This document shows, piece after piece, positions 1-9,383 of a DNA stretch of 59,349 nucleotides. Numbering within the stretch: position 1 is the stretch's first letter; each line of letters begins with the position of its first letter. The notes beneath the pieces were generated by a model that was not told the origin of the DNA, made no database searches, and worked only from the letters and a program-made list of their open reading frames with translations. The stretch is from an uncultured Collinsella sp. Lineage in GTDB: Bacteria > Actinomycetota > Coriobacteriia > Coriobacteriales > Coriobacteriaceae. The position numbers were made by a program, and so were the translations under genes. Location: NCBI GenBank assembly GCA_938023705.1, contig CALJDJ010000020.1:1-59349 (forward strand), written 5' to 3'.

Positions 1-1338
<1,338 letters not shown>

Positions 1339-1610
1339 ATGTTGTTGTTCCTTATCTGCACGCGCAATGGGCACGGCATGCGGCCGCGCGGGCGTGCTTG
1401 GTAGTGCGCTAATACATACAAAAACGGGTGCGCACAGAGAGGACGTTGCTCAGCACGCTGGCGATCGCTTTGGCAGCCCTATCACGCGCCGTCCAGACGC
1501 AGCAGCTCTAAGCGATGGAGCAGATTCGCCGCCGGTTAGTATACCCGTGCTTCGCATGCCCCCACGTAAACCACAGATGACGAGGCGGATGAGGCGGGTC
1601 TGGGCCGATT

Positions 1611-1748
1611 GTCTCAATCTGTAACATCTACAGGGCAAATCTTCCTCTACGTGCTACAGATCGAGACAAACGGTCGACACGGCCCACAAACGTCTCAATC
1701 TGTAACAGTTACGGAGCAAAACCGGCCCCAATTGTTACAGATCAAGAC
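1611..1748. repeat. 57-bp palindrome array 1 (2 units)
   Basis: Units lie at 1611-1667 and 1692-1748, separated by 24 bp. Each has a left arm GTCTCAATCTGTAACA, a 25-bp core and the inverted arm. The first right arm has one change (TGCTACAG). The array sits in the divergent gap between the helicase and FHA genes. The arms lack the T-tract of a terminator. Confidence 0.95.
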
Positions 1749-1791
1749 AGAGAGAAATTTCCGTCCAGTCCAAACCAAATCTCTCAGTCTT

Positions 1792-1820
1792 TCTGCAATT
1801 TCGAACATGTGGCCTATAAT
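1792..1820 (+). promoter_or_regulatory. possible promoter of the FHA gene
   Basis: A perfect TATAAT lies at 1815-1820, about 110 bp before the FHA start. No good -35 hexamer is visible 17 bp upstream. The rest of the gap from 1339 to 1610 shows a TATACT on the minus strand (1538-1543) that could serve the helicase, and nothing else I can support. Confidence 0.35.
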
Positions 1821-1927
1821 GTTGCTTTGGTTACGCTATATATTGCGCAGCCATTTAATACGTCGCCCACCGGGGGGCATTAATTCCTATCGCCATATTG
1901 GCTAGGAAGCAATCAAAGGAGGTATCC

Positions 1928-2890
1928 GTGGCAGCAGAGACGCCTTGCTCGGTCCTCTATAACGATATTCGCTCGTTCGGCGGTCTTAAGCATCTCGAAA
2001 TCGCCCGAATGCTTATCAATGGAAACTCCTATCTCGGCAGCACCTTGCTCGAGAAATGCTCTTCCAACCGCTCGTATCTCACCCGTTACATCGTCCATCG
2101 CGAGCCCGACCAGTGCGCACCCGCCATCTACAGCGACTTTGCCGTCACCACGCTCAACCTTTCCGCGGCAATCTGCAGCAAGCTCGGCGGCGGCGAGTCC
2201 GCCTATCAGGCAATCGCCGAGCACTATCGCGGTCCGGCCGCCAACGAAATGATGTCGGCTCTCGCCAGCTACAAGCTGGACAGCCGCCTATATGCAAATG
2301 CTCTCAATCGCATCGACAACTTTGACGGCAATGCCGTGCGCGAAAAAAGCACGCTCTTCTTGATGCTCTTTGTGGCAACGGGTGCACTTGCCGATCCCGT
2401 TCAAGGCGTGGCCACCGTCGAGCGCTTTTGCGACAGCAAGACGGGCGGGCACTTTGGCACCACCGAAACTACCGTCGGACGTGGCTTTATGGGCAGCCTG
2501 GAGCAGCCACGCACCGTCGCCCCCAACCTCGGCTTGCTTAGGACGCACGCCGGAAACAGCGTTGACATGCAGATCCACCCCCTTACGCGTGACCCGCGCG
2601 GCACGGTAATTGGTTCTTTGCCCAAAACCTCGCCCAGCATCACCGATGTAGGCGCTGATGCATCGCGTGAGCATCTCCGCATTTGGCTCGAGGGTGGGCA
2701 CTGGTACGCCCAGGGCCTTGGGTCGACCAACGGCACGGTGCTCGAATCGGGCGCGGGCGACGGCGATATTGTGATTGAGCCGCCCCGCGACCAACGAGAG
2801 CCCGGCAAAGTCTATCCCCCGGTGGAAATCGAAAACAGCGACAGGCTCCATCTGGGTCTCTACACGACATTCCTTGTCATTGTGGACTAG
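1928..2890 (+). CDS. FHA-domain protein
   Basis: This is a 320-residue protein whose C-terminal third is a forkhead-associated fold, a phosphothreonine-binding module: VIGSLPKTSP, then SREHLRIWLEGGHWY, then GSTNGTVL, the canonical G-S-R-H-x-S/TNG pattern. The N-terminal 200 residues are mostly helical and unlike any family I recognise. I chose the GTG at 1928 because a strong ribosome site (AAAGGAGG, 1915-1922) sits 5 bases upstream; a TTG at 1898 in the same frame would place that site inside the gene. The next gene is a Ser/Thr protein kinase, so the FHA domain probably reads phosphorylation by that kinase. This pairing is common in Actinobacteria and is inferred here from adjacency. Confidence 0.85.
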   Translation: MAAETPCSVLYNDIRSFGGLKHLEIARMLINGNSYLGSTLLEKCSSNRSYLTRYIVHREPDQCAPAIYSDFAVTTLNLSAAICSKLGGGESAYQAIAEHYRGPAANEMMSALASYKLDSRLYANALNRIDNFDGNAVREKSTLFLMLFVATGALADPVQGVATVERFCDSKTGGHFGTTETTVGRGFMGSLEQPRTVAPNLGLLRTHAGNSVDMQIHPLTRDPRGTVIGSLPKTSPSITDVGADASREHLRIWLEGGHWYAQGLGSTNGTVLESGAGDGDIVIEPPRDQREPGKVYPPVEIENSDRLHLGLYTTFLVIVD

Positions 2891-2892
2891 CG

Positions 2893-2930
2893 CGGACGGC
2901 GATCGAAAGACGGTCGCCGTCCGTCTTTCG
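2893..2930 (+). terminator. terminator-like region with two mutually exclusive stems
   Basis: Just after the FHA stop, stem A pairs 2893-2904 with 2912-2923 (12 bp, one wobble). Stem B pairs 2904-2913 with 2921-2930 (10 bp, CGAAAGACGG with CCGTCTTTCG). They overlap, so only one can form. A T-rich stretch follows. It may end the FHA transcript or act as a switch ahead of the kinase. Confidence 0.6.
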
Positions 2931-2968
2931 TCTTCTACTTTCTGCGTCGTAAACGACAATACTCAACG

Positions 2969-3029
2969 GTATACGTGGGTAGTGCGGCTATCATGGTATT
3001 TTACCGATATCCGCACTACCCACGTATAC
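2969..3029. repeat. long hairpin in the kinase leader (19-bp perfect arms)
   Basis: GTATACGTGGGTAGTGCGG (2969-2987) is perfectly inverted at 3011-3029, and a few more inner pairs reduce the loop. It ends about 22 bp before the kinase ribosome site. It has no T-tract, so it could be a transcript structure or a protein-binding palindrome. Confidence 0.85.
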
Positions 3030-3061
3030 GCGCGGCAACCCATGCCAGACAAAGGAACGCC

Positions 3062-5146
3062 ATGGATACTACCGATAGCGCCTATGGCGACAAACTCATT
3101 CGTCTTGACACGTTCGACACCGCCGTGGCGGTCGACCCCAGCGCCAAGGACGACGCCAAGCGTCGGTTTATGACGCTTATTCTCCAGACGGCCCACCGCG
3201 ACAACGGCAACATCGGGCACGTGCTGCGCGCGACCAACACGAGCGGCGAGGTCTTTGCCGTCAAGCTACTCAAGGACAACGCCATCCTTTCCCCCGCTGC
3301 CCCCGACCGCTCCGCCGAGCAATCAGCCGCGCACCTGGCCAACACCGCCGCGCTGTTCGAGGAGTACCGTCATCTGTGTACCGTCTCGCACCTGCGCGGA
3401 TTTCCGCGTGTCTATGGCTATGGATCGTGCGAGGACGACCCGCTCATCCTCATGGAGTGGGTCGAGGGCACCTCGCTCAAGCAGGCGCTGCCCCTGCTTC
3501 CACACGATGCCTCGGGTGGGCTGACCACCCAGATGGTGGCCGCCGTTGGAAACGCCGTGCTTCGCGCGCTCTTGATGACCCAAGGCCTCGTGAATCCGGT
3601 CGTCCATCGCGACCTGTCGCCTGCCAATATCATGTTCCGCACCACCAGCCGAACGCTCGAGCAGCAGATTGCCGATTGCTCCTTTGACCCCTGCCTCATC
3701 GACATGGGCTCCGCGACCATGGCTCTCGGCGACGCCACGATCACCCGGCGCGCCGACATCTGGCGCTTTGCCACGCCCGCATACGCCGCGCCCGAGATGC
3801 TCACGCAGGATATCGAAGGAATCGCGGCCCTTCGCCGTTCGCCGGCAATCGACGTCTATGCGCTTTCGAGCATTCTGTACCAGCTCTACAGCGGTCGCAA
3901 ACCGTTTGACTTTGAGTCGACGGACGCCGCTGCAACCGGCTCGTTCTATCTCGTAAAGACCAAGACCAAGCCGGCACCGCTCGAGCCGCGCTGCGAGGGC
4001 GATGAAGCGCTCGTCCAGATCATCATGAAAGGCATCTCGGTCGAACAGGGCGATCGCCCTACCGAGCAGCAGATGCTCGAGGTGCTCTCGGCATACCTCA
4101 CCGACGCCGAATCCGAGGGCCGCGAAGGCACAGGAGACGAGGCTGCAATTGATATCGATTCCGGCACGCACCTTAAGGTCGACGTCGCCGGCGAGCGAGC
4201 GCGAGAGATTCTGGAGCAGGCCCGGCACGATGCCATGACCCGCCGCCGCTTTATTATCGGTGGCGTTGTCGCAGCCGTTGCGGGGCTCGGCGTTATCGGA
4301 GCCGCAACCCATGGCTTCGGCATCCCCGACTACCTGGACGGCATCCGCGGTACACTTGACGACTACACCTGGGATCAGCTGCAAGAGATTTCGCTCAAGA
4401 TTAAGGCGGCGAAGAGCAACGCCGAAGCTCGCAAGATCGCCAAGCGTTATCATCTGCTCGACGACGACGGCCGTATTCCCTACCCGAGCACCAAGCGCGT
4501 TACGCTCACCAACGGGCTGGAGGTCGGGGCGCAACTCGTGGGCATTCTTCACGACGACCTGGCGGATACCAACGGCAAGGCCGGTCTGTCATTTATCTTT
4601 GACGCAGGTATTGCCGAGCGCGATGCCTCAGAGCACCCGCTCAACGGTGGCTGGGAAGACTGCGAGCTGCGCACATGGCTCGATGAGGACGGCATTAAGC
4701 TGCTTCCCAAGGAACTGCAATCGGTTATCAGTCCGGTCAAGAAGATCTCGAACAACGTCGGCGCCACCAAAAGCACTTCGTGCCTGAGCGAGCTGCCCGC
4801 GACCCTTTGGCTGCCCGCCATGGTCGAGCTCTGCGGCGGACAGGCGCCCAAGGACTTTAGCGAGGACTACCATTACCTATCCGGCATCTACAACGGCGAG
4901 GGCAAGGAGTACCAGCTGTTCCGCGAGCTTAAGGTGAGCCCCTTTACCACGAACAGCATGATGATTCGCCAGTGGAAGGGCAAGGATGTCTGTTGGTGGG
5001 AGCGTACGGCGAGCCCCGACACGTCGGAGAACGAGGGCACGCTCTATATGAACCGCGTGGGCGACGACGGCGATGTCTTTAATTACGCCACGTCTGCAAG
5101 CAAGCCCGATAAACGGACCTGCGTGATTCCCGGATTCTGCATCTAG
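3062..5146 (+). CDS. membrane Ser/Thr protein kinase with extracellular DUF6273-type domain
   Basis: This is a 694-residue protein. The N-terminal kinase domain has the ATP-anchoring lysine in FAVKLLKD (K68), the catalytic loop HRDLSPANIMF (HRD at 182-184) and a DMG in place of DFG (D214). After an acidic linker there is one membrane span (about residues 396-415, preceded by RRR), which puts the kinase inside and the C-terminus outside. The last 200 residues look like DUF6273: GWEDCELRTWL early, then WWERTASP, and the ending CVIPGFCI. The start at 3062 follows AAAGGAA. The layout is that of a PknB-like receptor with a non-PASTA ectodomain. The ligand is unknown. The adjacent FHA protein is a likely substrate or reader. 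Confidence 0.9.
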   Translation: MDTTDSAYGDKLIRLDTFDTAVAVDPSAKDDAKRRFMTLILQTAHRDNGNIGHVLRATNTSGEVFAVKLLKDNAILSPAAPDRSAEQSAAHLANTAALFEEYRHLCTVSHLRGFPRVYGYGSCEDDPLILMEWVEGTSLKQALPLLPHDASGGLTTQMVAAVGNAVLRALLMTQGLVNPVVHRDLSPANIMFRTTSRTLEQQIADCSFDPCLIDMGSATMALGDATITRRADIWRFATPAYAAPEMLTQDIEGIAALRRSPAIDVYALSSILYQLYSGRKPFDFESTDAAATGSFYLVKTKTKPAPLEPRCEGDEALVQIIMKGISVEQGDRPTEQQMLEVLSAYLTDAESEGREGTGDEAAIDIDSGTHLKVDVAGERAREILEQARHDAMTRRRFIIGGVVAAVAGLGVIGAATHGFGIPDYLDGIRGTLDDYTWDQLQEISLKIKAAKSNAEARKIAKRYHLLDDDGRIPYPSTKRVTLTNGLEVGAQLVGILHDDLADTNGKAGLSFIFDAGIAERDASEHPLNGGWEDCELRTWLDEDGIKLLPKELQSVISPVKKISNNVGATKSTSCLSELPATLWLPAMVELCGGQAPKDFSEDYHYLSGIYNGEGKEYQLFRELKVSPFTTNSMMIRQWKGKDVCWWERTASPDTSENEGTLYMNRVGDDGDVFNYATSASKPDKRTCVIPGFCI

Positions 5147-5188
5147 GCGGCGGGCGTCTTGCCGTGACGGAACCCCTCCCCGGCAATT

Positions 5189-5406
5189 GTCTCGATCTGT
5201 AACATTAGCTCGGCAGATACAGGTCTAGATGTTACAGAACGAGACAAACCCCAGCCCCGCGAGACAACATCTCAATCTGTAACAGTAAGGGGTCAAAAAC
5301 CTCTCTAGATGTTACAGATCAAGACATTTGAGTTGACCGCGGGCAGTCTGTCTCAATCTGTAACAGTTAGAGGTCATATTTGCTGCTAGATGTTACAGAA
5401 CGAGAC
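5189..5406. repeat. 57-bp palindrome array 2 (3 units)
   Basis: Units lie at 5189-5245, 5269-5325 and 5350-5406, with spacers of 23 and 24 bp. Left arms read CTCGATC, CTCAATC, CTCAATC; right arms GAACGAG, GATCAAG, GAACGAG. The array fills most of the gap between the kinase and the surface-protein gene. The rest of the gap, to 5547, shows no clear promoter. Confidence 0.95.
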
Positions 5407-5547
5407 ATTAGCTTGCCGAGAACTTCGCCTCATAAATGTGATTCAAGTGTGTCGATATTTCCTTGCCAATGTTGCGCAACAGAAGCCCTTTCGGCGGTCG
5501 TAACGTACGAATTGTCATAGGTACCCCTTCAACGATTGGGAGAAGAA

Positions 5548-8500
5548 ATGGCAAAGTACGCACCTAAACACTTGGAAGTCTCAGGCGGCAACGAGCCTCG
5601 CCCCACATTCTCGGGCTACAAGGCAACACGACTCGCCGTCACCGCGGCAACCACCATCGCTATGACTGGCTCGTCGCTGCTCGCGCCGTTCTCGGCATTT
5701 GCCAACGATGCGAGTGATACCACGGCACAGGACGCGATCATGTCCCCGCTTGCTGTCCACGCCGGCGAGGCGGCAGGCTCCGCAGTAAAGGCAAACGCCC
5801 AGAAGATTGCCGACTTGCAGGCTGCTATCGACGCCGCAAAGGCTGCCGAGGCAGACGCCAAATCCGACTACGACACGGTGGCTGCTCCCTATACCGAAAA
5901 GCAGACGGCCCGCGACAACGCACAAAGCACCTATGACGCCTCCGTCTCCGATAATTCGCAGGCAGAGGCCGCCGCGCGCGCCGAATATGCTCGCCAGCTC
6001 GATGAAAGCGTCAAGGCGGCCGACAGCGCCAGTGCCACGCTGAAGGATGCCCAAGGAAAGCTCGATGCAGCCAAGACCGACGCCGAGGACAAGTCGAAGG
6101 TCCTTGATGCCGCAAAGCTGACGGCAGCCGACGCGCAGGCCAAGCTCGAGGCAGCCCAGAAGGCAGCCGCCAACGCAACGCCGGAGGAAATCAAGGTCGC
6201 CGAGCAGGCTGCCGCAGATGCGCAGGCCGCTCTGGACCAAGCAAAGGCTGCGAAGGCCACTGCCGATTCCGCGCTCGCCGATGCCCAGCAGGCTCAGAGC
6301 GCCGCGCAGAGCGCTTACGACGAAGCGGCAGGCACGCTGGCTTCCGCTCAGCAGGAAAAGAACGCCGCGGATGGTAAGGTAGTCGCGGCACAGACAGCGT
6401 ATGACAGCGCACAAGCCGATTTGGCGGCCGCAAAGGCAGGCGCCGAGGGCCCGGAGTATGACGCCGCCCAGGCAAAGGTCGATGCTGCCCAAAGCGCACT
6501 CGACCAGGCGAAAAAGCAGCAGGCGACTGCCGAAGCAAGCCTTTCTCAGGCAAATAGCGACGTTGAATCCAAGCAGGACGCCCTCACCGGCGCCGAAAGC
6601 GAGCTCGAAGCCAAGAAGCAGACAGTCGCAGCGGCCGAAAATGATGTAACGGCAGCCCAGACGAAAGCCGATGCGGCGCAATCGGAGTTGACCTCGGCAA
6701 AGCAGGCACATGCTGCCGAACTGGAGAAGGCAAAGGCCGCTCAGAAACAAGTCGACCAGGCAAAAGCCGAGAAGGAGCAGGCAGACAAGGCGCTCGAAAC
6801 TGCCAAGGCAAACCAGGCGGCCGCCGATCAAGCCGTTGTCGATGCACAGAAAGCATACGATACGTGCAAGGCAGCAACCGATAAGGCAACGACAGCGGAG
6901 GCGCAGAGCGTCATCGGCTTCTACCAGTTCATCGGTGCCAACGACGCTGCAAACATCATCTATAGGCAGAGCGATAAAAACCCGACGACCATTGGCGATA
7001 AAAAAGACGGCACGTCACTCGACAACGCCAAGCTATCGTTTGACAAGCTGCGCGAAATTAATGAATATCGCAAAAGCGTCGGCCTTAGCGAGCTTAAGGT
7101 GACGGCAGAGCAAATGGCAATCGCTCAGTCTGATTCCAATTACTCCGACGCAACGAAGGGGCACTCAGACTATGCCGGATTTGAAAATGCCGCTTGGAAC
7201 TTCAGCACGAAAGAAAACATCGCGCACCAATGGGTTGATGGCGAAAAGATAATATTTGACGATGCTGCAGCGAAAGCCGGCCTTGGCAACGTTGCCCCCA
7301 AAGATGCTTGGAAGACTTTCTGGAGTCACGGTACCGAATTCGGAGCCCAAGGCGTGGGTTTTGGCACCGTCGGCCATTATTTGAATATCGTACAACCTAA
7401 CGCCAAAACCATGGGATACGGCATCAACTCGCGCGGAACCCTTTGGCCGTATGTGTTCGTCTTGGAGATCGACAACAATTACGGTTCGTACGAGAAAGAA
7501 TACTCGATCGATGAACTCGAGAATCTCTTTGATCAGTATCAGCTGAGCCTCTCCAAAGCCAGCGAAAAGCTCGCCGCCGCAAAGACGGACCTTGAACAAA
7601 AGCGCAGCACAGCGGCATCGAAAGCCAATGCCGTAAAGGTAGCTGAGACCCTCGTCGCTCAAAAGCAGGAAGGCGTTGATACCGCGAACAGCAACCTTGC
7701 CGCCAAGAACGACAGCGTAGCAAGTGCCGCCGCCGCTGTTGCCCTAGCAGAGCAGAATCTCGCCAAGGCAAACGGAAAAGTTACCGAAGCCGAAGACCAG
7801 GTCAAAGCCGCCCAAAGTAACGTGGCGACCGCAGAGCAGGTCGTCAACCAGAAGCGCGCCGAGCTTAAGGCATCGCAAGAGCAAGCCGCTCAGAGTCAGA
7901 AGAAGGTTGATGACGCCAAGGCAGAGACTCTCGTAAAGCAGCAGGCTCTGCAAGATGCAAAGAAGGAACTTGCCAAGTATTCTGCCGATGTTGCTGCGGC
8001 TCAGGAAAAGGCTGACAAGGCCCATCAAACGCTTGATGAAGCCACGGCAGCCCAGACGTCTGCCCAGAGTGCTCTCGAAAAGGCGGAGCGCGACGCGGTT
8101 GCCAAGAAGCAGGCCCTCGACACCGCGAAGGACAACGCCGAGGCCAAGGCGGCGACCGCGGAGCACGCTGCGAGCGATCTGACCACGGCGAAAAACGACT
8201 TTGCTTCAAAGAAGGCCCATGCCGACGCCCTGAGCAACGCGGCCAACAATCTTACCGCGGCCAAGGCGGCCAAGAAGGACGCCGACGCAGCAGTGACTGA
8301 GGCCGGAGTCGCCCTTGGTGCGGCAAATGATGCCATCGCGAACGCCGAACAGGCGGTCGAGAATTCTCAGGCCGCATCGGATGCCGTTGTCGCAACTCTC
8401 GGAAAGGTCAAGTCCATCAACGTCGAAAACGGCATTGCTACTGGCTCTGACGCAAACGCGAACGATACGCTCAATGCCCTCTTTGCCAAGTGCGTCGCCG

Positions 8501-8883
8501 CCAAGCAGGCAGAACATAACGCAAAGGCCGCACTTGATGCCGCTCAGGCAGACCTTGATGCTGCGACGCCCGCCTACACCGCGGCTCTCAACGACTACAA
8601 CGAGGCGAAGGCAAAACGCGTAGCCGCCGAGCAAGCCCTGAAGGACGAGATCGCCCGCCAGGAGCAAGAGGCGGCGAAGGCCGAGCAGGCCAAGATCACG
8701 CAGGCTGCCGCTAAGCCGGTTGCTGGAAAGCCGTCTGCCGGCAACGCCAAGACGGCCGCTAACTCGGCACTTCCCACCACAGGCGACAATGCTGCGCTCG
8801 CCGGTGAGACGTTTGTCATCGGAGGCGTCGTGCTTGTAGCCGCCGGTGTCTTCCTAACCGACAAGAAACGTCGTCAGGAGTAA
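5548..8883 (+). CDS. LPXTG-anchored coiled-coil surface protein with central CAP domain
   Basis: A protein of 1111 residues. A long signal peptide (hydrophobic TRLAVTAATTIAMTGSSLL, then a likely cut near SAFA) is followed by about 400 residues of Ala/Lys/Glu/Gln-rich heptad coiled coil. A globular CAP/SCP-like domain follows (about 480-645: LREINEYRKSVGL, IAQSDSNYSD, KENIAHQW, THGTEFG-like SHGTEFGAQGVGFG). Then comes a second coiled coil of about 400 residues, LPTTG (from L1075), a membrane span and a KKRRQE tail, the sortase signal. The arrangement resembles SEC10/PgrA surface-exclusion and streptococcal coiled-coil adhesins. Start at 5548 is chosen for the GGGAGAAG upstream; TTG 5536 is in frame but lacks a site. 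Probable adhesin or cell-cell contact stalk; function is inferred. Confidence 0.9.
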   Translation: MAKYAPKHLEVSGGNEPRPTFSGYKATRLAVTAATTIAMTGSSLLAPFSAFANDASDTTAQDAIMSPLAVHAGEAAGSAVKANAQKIADLQAAIDAAKAAEADAKSDYDTVAAPYTEKQTARDNAQSTYDASVSDNSQAEAAARAEYARQLDESVKAADSASATLKDAQGKLDAAKTDAEDKSKVLDAAKLTAADAQAKLEAAQKAAANATPEEIKVAEQAAADAQAALDQAKAAKATADSALADAQQAQSAAQSAYDEAAGTLASAQQEKNAADGKVVAAQTAYDSAQADLAAAKAGAEGPEYDAAQAKVDAAQSALDQAKKQQATAEASLSQANSDVESKQDALTGAESELEAKKQTVAAAENDVTAAQTKADAAQSELTSAKQAHAAELEKAKAAQKQVDQAKAEKEQADKALETAKANQAAADQAVVDAQKAYDTCKAATDKATTAEAQSVIGFYQFIGANDAANIIYRQSDKNPTTIGDKKDGTSLDNAKLSFDKLREINEYRKSVGLSELKVTAEQMAIAQSDSNYSDATKGHSDYAGFENAAWNFSTKENIAHQWVDGEKIIFDDAAAKAGLGNVAPKDAWKTFWSHGTEFGAQGVGFGTVGHYLNIVQPNAKTMGYGINSRGTLWPYVFVLEIDNNYGSYEKEYSIDELENLFDQYQLSLSKASEKLAAAKTDLEQKRSTAASKANAVKVAETLVAQKQEGVDTANSNLAAKNDSVASAAAAVALAEQNLAKANGKVTEAEDQVKAAQSNVATAEQVVNQKRAELKASQEQAAQSQKKVDDAKAETLVKQQALQDAKKELAKYSADVAAAQEKADKAHQTLDEATAAQTSAQSALEKAERDAVAKKQALDTAKDNAEAKAATAEHAASDLTTAKNDFASKKAHADALSNAANNLTAAKAAKKDADAAVTEAGVALGAANDAIANAEQAVENSQAASDAVVATLGKVKSINVENGIATGSDANANDTLNALFAKCVAAKQAEHNAKAALDAAQADLDAATPAYTAALNDYNEAKAKRVAAEQALKDEIARQEQEAAKAEQAKITQAAAKPVAGKPSAGNAKTAANSALPTTGDNAALAGETFVIGGVVLVAAGVFLTDKKRRQE

Positions 8884-8942
8884 GAATCTCGGAAGGACGG
8901 CTTCTCCCCCCTCCCACCGCTTCACAAACCCCGTCTGACATG

Positions 8943-8979
8943 CGCCGGGACGTCCACCACACGGGCGCCCCGGCGTTTT
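8943..8979 (+). terminator. terminator of the surface-protein gene
   Basis: CGCCGGGACG (8943-8952) pairs with CGCCCCGGCG (8966-8975), with one mismatch, followed by TTTT. Confidence 0.8.
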
Positions 8980-9012
8980 ACGTTGTATGGCCGGGGCATC
9001 TGCTCCGAGATT

Positions 9013-9230
9013 GTCTCGATCTGTAACATCTAGGACCCAAATATCGGTCTTATTGTTACAGATCGAGATGTTCGGGTTACCCTCGAATGGTTTGTCTCGA
9101 TCTGTAACATCTAGCAGGAAAAACGATCCTTAGGTGTTACAGATTGAGACGTTAAGTTGTGGCTCGATGTAATGTCTCGATCTGTAACAGTTACTCGACA
9201 AAAACGGGTCTAGTTGTTACAGATTGAGAC
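9013..9230. repeat. 57-bp palindrome array 3 (3 units)
   Basis: Units lie at 9013-9069, 9094-9150 and 9174-9230, with spacers of 24 and 23 bp. All three left arms are GTCTCGATCTGTAACA; right arms end GATCGAGAT, GATTGAGAC, GATTGAGAC. The array lies between the surface-protein terminator and the copper promoter. Confidence 0.95.
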
Positions 9231-9305
9231 ATTAGACCGGCTACGGTCCGCCGACCTGGCTATCACCTCGACCAATACCAGAATGTCATACATTTCAATC
9301 TCCAC

Positions 9306-9336
9306 TGGACACCCCCAGGGGGTATGGGTGTATAGT
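9306..9336 (+). promoter_or_regulatory. copper-operon promoter with CsoR-type operator
   Basis: A -35-like TGGACA (9306-9311) and a -10 TATAGT (9331-9336) are 19 bp apart. The palindrome ACCCCCAGGGGGT (9311-9323) lies between them. C-run/G-run palindromes of this sort are typical CsoR operators, and csoR lies at the end of the operon, so copper-relieved repression is the expected control. Confidence 0.7.
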
Positions 9337-9383
9337 ATCGGCAGGTTAACAATTCAAACACTACGCCGCAGAAAGGAGAAGCC

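Noticed and set aside
5581..6831. 416-codon antisense frame with Cys/Leu/Gly repeats opposite the surface protein
   Set aside because: It mirrors the Ala/Lys coiled coil; the periodicity is the complement of the heptads, not a real protein.
9013..9230. Palindromes as ordinary transcription terminators
   Set aside because: Arms are AT-balanced with no T-tract, occur in tandem groups, and lie also in divergent gaps where no transcript ends. The real terminator of the surface gene is at 8943.
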